From assembly GCA_003151655.1 (NCBI GenBank), contig PLYB01000116.1, positions 33,399 to 48,290 on the forward strand: a stretch of 14,892 bases of DNA. The letters run 5' to 3'. The translations under genes and the position numbers were made by a program. Positions 12,645-14,892 of this stretch are shown piece by piece (within the stretch, counting starts at the first letter, position 1; each line of letters starts with the position of its first letter). The DNA comes from Gallionellaceae bacterium (lineage in GTDB: Bacteria > Pseudomonadota > Gammaproteobacteria > Burkholderiales > Gallionellaceae). The notes beneath the pieces were generated by a model, which did not search any database, was not told the DNA's origin, and saw nothing but the letters and a program-made list of their open reading frames with translations.

Positions 12645-14892
12645 ATGAGCGCAACCATTCTTGTCATCGACGACAACGAAGACGACCAATTCCTATACCG
12701 ACACGCGCTCAAGGATTTTGATCATGCGCTGGTTCCTGCATTGTCGGCGCAGGCAGGTCTGGCGCGTCTGGCGGATTTGAGGCCAGACCTGATCCTGCTC
12801 GATTACAACCTGCCGGATATGGACGGACTCAGCTTCGTCAAGAAGCTGGCCGAGTATTCGGGCATCCACATTCCCGTCATCATGCTGACCGGAGGAGGCA
12901 GCGCGGAGGTCGCCGTCGAGGTGATGAAACATGGTGCCGACGACTATCTGGCCAAAGACACCGAGGGCCGATATTTGAAGCAGTTGCCGGGAGTAATTGG
13001 ACGCGTCATGGCGATTCATGCGCAACGTGAACAAAACCGGCAGTTGCAGCAGAAAACCGAGGCACTGCTGCGCCGCAATCAGACCCTGATGCAAAACGCC
13101 ATGGATGGCATCCATGTGATGGATATGCAGGGCAATATCGTGGAGGCCAATGATTCTTTCTGTCATATGTTGGGTTACACCAAGGAAGAAATGGCCAGCC
13201 TTAATGTGGCTGATTGGGATGCGCAATGGTCAGCAGAAGAACTGCGGGAACGCTTCAAGTCGCTCATCGGCAAAGACACTCGGTTTGAGACGGTACACCG
13301 CCGCAAGGACGGGACACTGATAGATGTCGAGATCACGACCTCCGGTATGGAGTTCGAAGGGCAGCATTTTATTTTTGCCGCCAGCCGCGACATCTCCGAG
13401 CGCAAGAGCGCCGAACAAGAAATACAAGATCAGCAGGCTCGCATCAATGGCCTTGTTGATGCTGCGATGGACGCTATCGTGTCAACCGATGAGAACCAAA
13501 ACATCATCATTTTCAACCACGGTGCCGAGCGGATGTTCGGTTACCGTGCCGCCGACATCATCGGCCAACATCTTGACCTGCTCATTCCAATCAGATACCG
13601 GAAAACACATAGCAAGCATGTCGATGAGTATGGCAAAACGGGGATTACTACACGCACCATGAACCAGCCGGGACAATCCTACGGCTTGCGTGCCAACGGA
13701 GAGGAGTTTCCTTTTGAGGCCACCATATCAAGAGTCAGCGTCGCCGGAAGAGCAATTTACACGGCGATCCTGCGTGACACTACCCGGCGCAAACTGACTG
13801 AGGCCGAACTTCGCATCGCCGCAGTCGCGTTTGAGTCCAAGGAGGGCATGCTGGTTACCGATGCCAATGGTACGATTCTAAGGGTCAATCAGGCTTTTAC
13901 CGAGACCTCCGGGTATACAGCCGAAGAGACCGTTGGCAAAACACCGAGCCTGCTCAAGTCAGGCCGCCACAACGCAAGCTTCTATCGTGCGATGTGGGAG
14001 TCTATCAATCGCACGGGAACATGGCAGGGAGAAATCTGGGATCGGCGTAAAAATGGTGAGGTATATCCCAAGTGGCTTACCATCACTGAGGTCAAAGGAA
14101 GTGACGGTATCGTCACCCATTATGTCGGATCACACATCGACATTACCGAACGCAAGGTGTCGGAAGAGAAAATCAAGAATCTGGCATTCTACGACCCCCT
14201 CACCCGGCTGCCCAACCGGCGACTTTTGCTAGACCGGCTCCAGCACGCTCTGGCTTCCAGCACGCGTACCGCCCGATCAGGTGCGCTGCTATTTATTGAT
14301 CTGGACAATTTCAAGACTCTCAACGATACCCTCGGTCATGATATCGGTGATCTGCTCTTGCAAAATGTTGCGCAACGTCTGGAGTCCTGTGTGCGCGAAG
14401 GCGATACGGTGGCCCGTTTGGGCGGTGATGAATTCGTGGTAATGCTGGAAGAGCTGAGCGGAAATGCTTCTGAGGCCGCAGAGCAAACCGAGGCTGTTGG
14501 CGTGAAAATACTCGCTTCACTTAACCAACCTTACCAGCTTGCTTCGCACGAATACCATAGCACTCCCAGCATTGGTGCCACACTGTTTATCGACCACCAA
14601 TTGGGGATAGAGGAACTCTTAAAGCAGGCAGACATCGCCATGTATCAGGCCAAGAAGGCTGGCCGCAATGCCTTGCGTTTCTTCGACTCGCAGATGCAGG
14701 ATGCCGTCAATATCCGTGCTTCCCTCGAAAGTGAATTGCGCAAAGCACTTGAGAACCAACAATTCCAGTTGTATTACCAAATTCAAGTAGACAGTTTATG
14801 CCGTGCTTTTGGCGCGGAGGCATTGATCCGCTGGAACCATCCTGTACGCGGCCTAATATCCCCCGCGCAATTCATTCCGGTGGCGGAAGAAA
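12645..14892 (+). CDS. REC-PAS-PAS-PAS-GGDEF-EAL response regulator, 3'-truncated by the window
   Basis: The ATG follows the kinase stop with no gap, and 749 codons lie in the window before its edge. Residues 1-120 are a receiver domain with the acidic pair D9/D10, phospho-acceptor Asp53 (LLDYNLP), Thr82 and Lys104. A short helical linker leads to three PAS domains (about 145-262, 266-383, 386-508), the first and third ending in typical D-I-[ST]-E-R-K linkers. The diguanylate cyclase domain, about 515-680, has an intact GGDEF (593-597) and, five residues earlier, RxxD (R584-D587), the product-inhibition I-site. An EAL phosphodiesterase domain begins near 690 with its EAL motif at 725-727; its remaining catalytic residues lie beyond the window, so activity cannot be judged. 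The likely role is to make and possibly degrade c-di-GMP under control of the adjacent kinase. No haem or flavin signature is obvious in the PAS domains. Confidence 0.93.
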   Translation, partial: MSATILVIDDNEDDQFLYRHALKDFDHALVPALSAQAGLARLADLRPDLILLDYNLPDMDGLSFVKKLAEYSGIHIPVIMLTGGGSAEVAVEVMKHGADDYLAKDTEGRYLKQLPGVIGRVMAIHAQREQNRQLQQKTEALLRRNQTLMQNAMDGIHVMDMQGNIVEANDSFCHMLGYTKEEMASLNVADWDAQWSAEELRERFKSLIGKDTRFETVHRRKDGTLIDVEITTSGMEFEGQHFIFAASRDISERKSAEQEIQDQQARINGLVDAAMDAIVSTDENQNIIIFNHGAERMFGYRAADIIGQHLDLLIPIRYRKTHSKHVDEYGKTGITTRTMNQPGQSYGLRANGEEFPFEATISRVSVAGRAIYTAILRDTTRRKLTEAELRIAAVAFESKEGMLVTDANGTILRVNQAFTETSGYTAEETVGKTPSLLKSGRHNASFYRAMWESINRTGTWQGEIWDRRKNGEVYPKWLTITEVKGSDGIVTHYVGSHIDITERKVSEEKIKNLAFYDPLTRLPNRRLLLDRLQHALASSTRTARSGALLFIDLDNFKTLNDTLGHDIGDLLLQNVAQRLESCVREGDTVARLGGDEFVVMLEELSGNASEAAEQTEAVGVKILASLNQPYQLASHEYHSTPSIGATLFIDHQLGIEELLKQADIAMYQAKKAGRNALRFFDSQMQDAVNIRASLESELRKALENQQFQLYYQIQVDSLCRAFGAEALIRWNHPVRGLISPAQFIPVAEE

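Noticed and set aside
12693..13226. 177-codon minus-strand open frame inside the REC-PAS gene
   Set aside because: The plus strand encodes clear REC and PAS domains here; the antisense frame has no family resemblance.

Overview
The window looks like the chromosome of a Gram-negative proteobacterium, most likely a betaproteobacterium or a related gammaproteobacterium. It carries parts of an MSHA-type (type IVa-like) pilus system with an outer-membrane secretin, a UPF0149/YecA protein, signal peptides of Gram-negative type and a large c-di-GMP signalling protein. I cannot assign a genus from the sequence alone. No rRNA, tRNA, CRISPR array, transposase or integrase was seen.

Layout. Bases 1-6280 (+) hold an MSHA pilus biogenesis segment: an ExeA/MshM-type ATPase cut by the left window edge, the secretin lipoprotein MshL, and the TPR protein MshN, whose start overlaps the mshL stop by 4 nt. 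Between mshM and mshL sit two one-carbon genes unrelated to pili. The first encodes a methylene-tetrahydrofolate dehydrogenase of the yeast-Mtd1 type with a winged-helix/excisionase-like DNA-binding domain at its N-terminus. The second overlaps it and encodes an Fch-type methenyl-tetrahydrofolate cyclohydrolase. The dehydrogenase lacks the lysine needed for the cyclohydrolase step in bifunctional FolD, so the pair probably divides the FolD reactions between two proteins. A candidate promoter whose spacer holds a perfect 6-3-6 inverted repeat lies directly upstream.

Bases 6370-7881 (+) carry three small housekeeping-type genes: a cysteine-rich CopZ-N-like Fe-S/Zn protein, a YecA/UPF0149 protein with a C-terminal SEC-C zinc motif, and a small single-span membrane protein. 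Bases 8173-10401 (-) encode an exported protein with ten near-identical 36-residue Sel1 repeats, visible in the DNA as ten 108-bp units.

Bases 10530-14892 (+) form a c-di-GMP signalling unit. A candidate promoter is followed by a class-I c-di-GMP (GEMM) riboswitch, then a hairpin that can hide the Shine-Dalgarno sequence of a 66-codon ORF. After these come a multi-span membrane histidine kinase and, with no intergenic base, a REC-PAS-PAS-PAS-GGDEF-EAL protein cut by the right window edge. The riboswitch may therefore sense the product of the enzyme encoded downstream. MSHA-type pili are known targets of c-di-GMP control in other bacteria, which gives a plausible functional link between the two ends of the window.

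The most unusual items are the DNA-binding-domain/Mtd1 fusion with its partner cyclohydrolase and promoter palindrome, and the riboswitch upstream of a c-di-GMP-metabolising operon.
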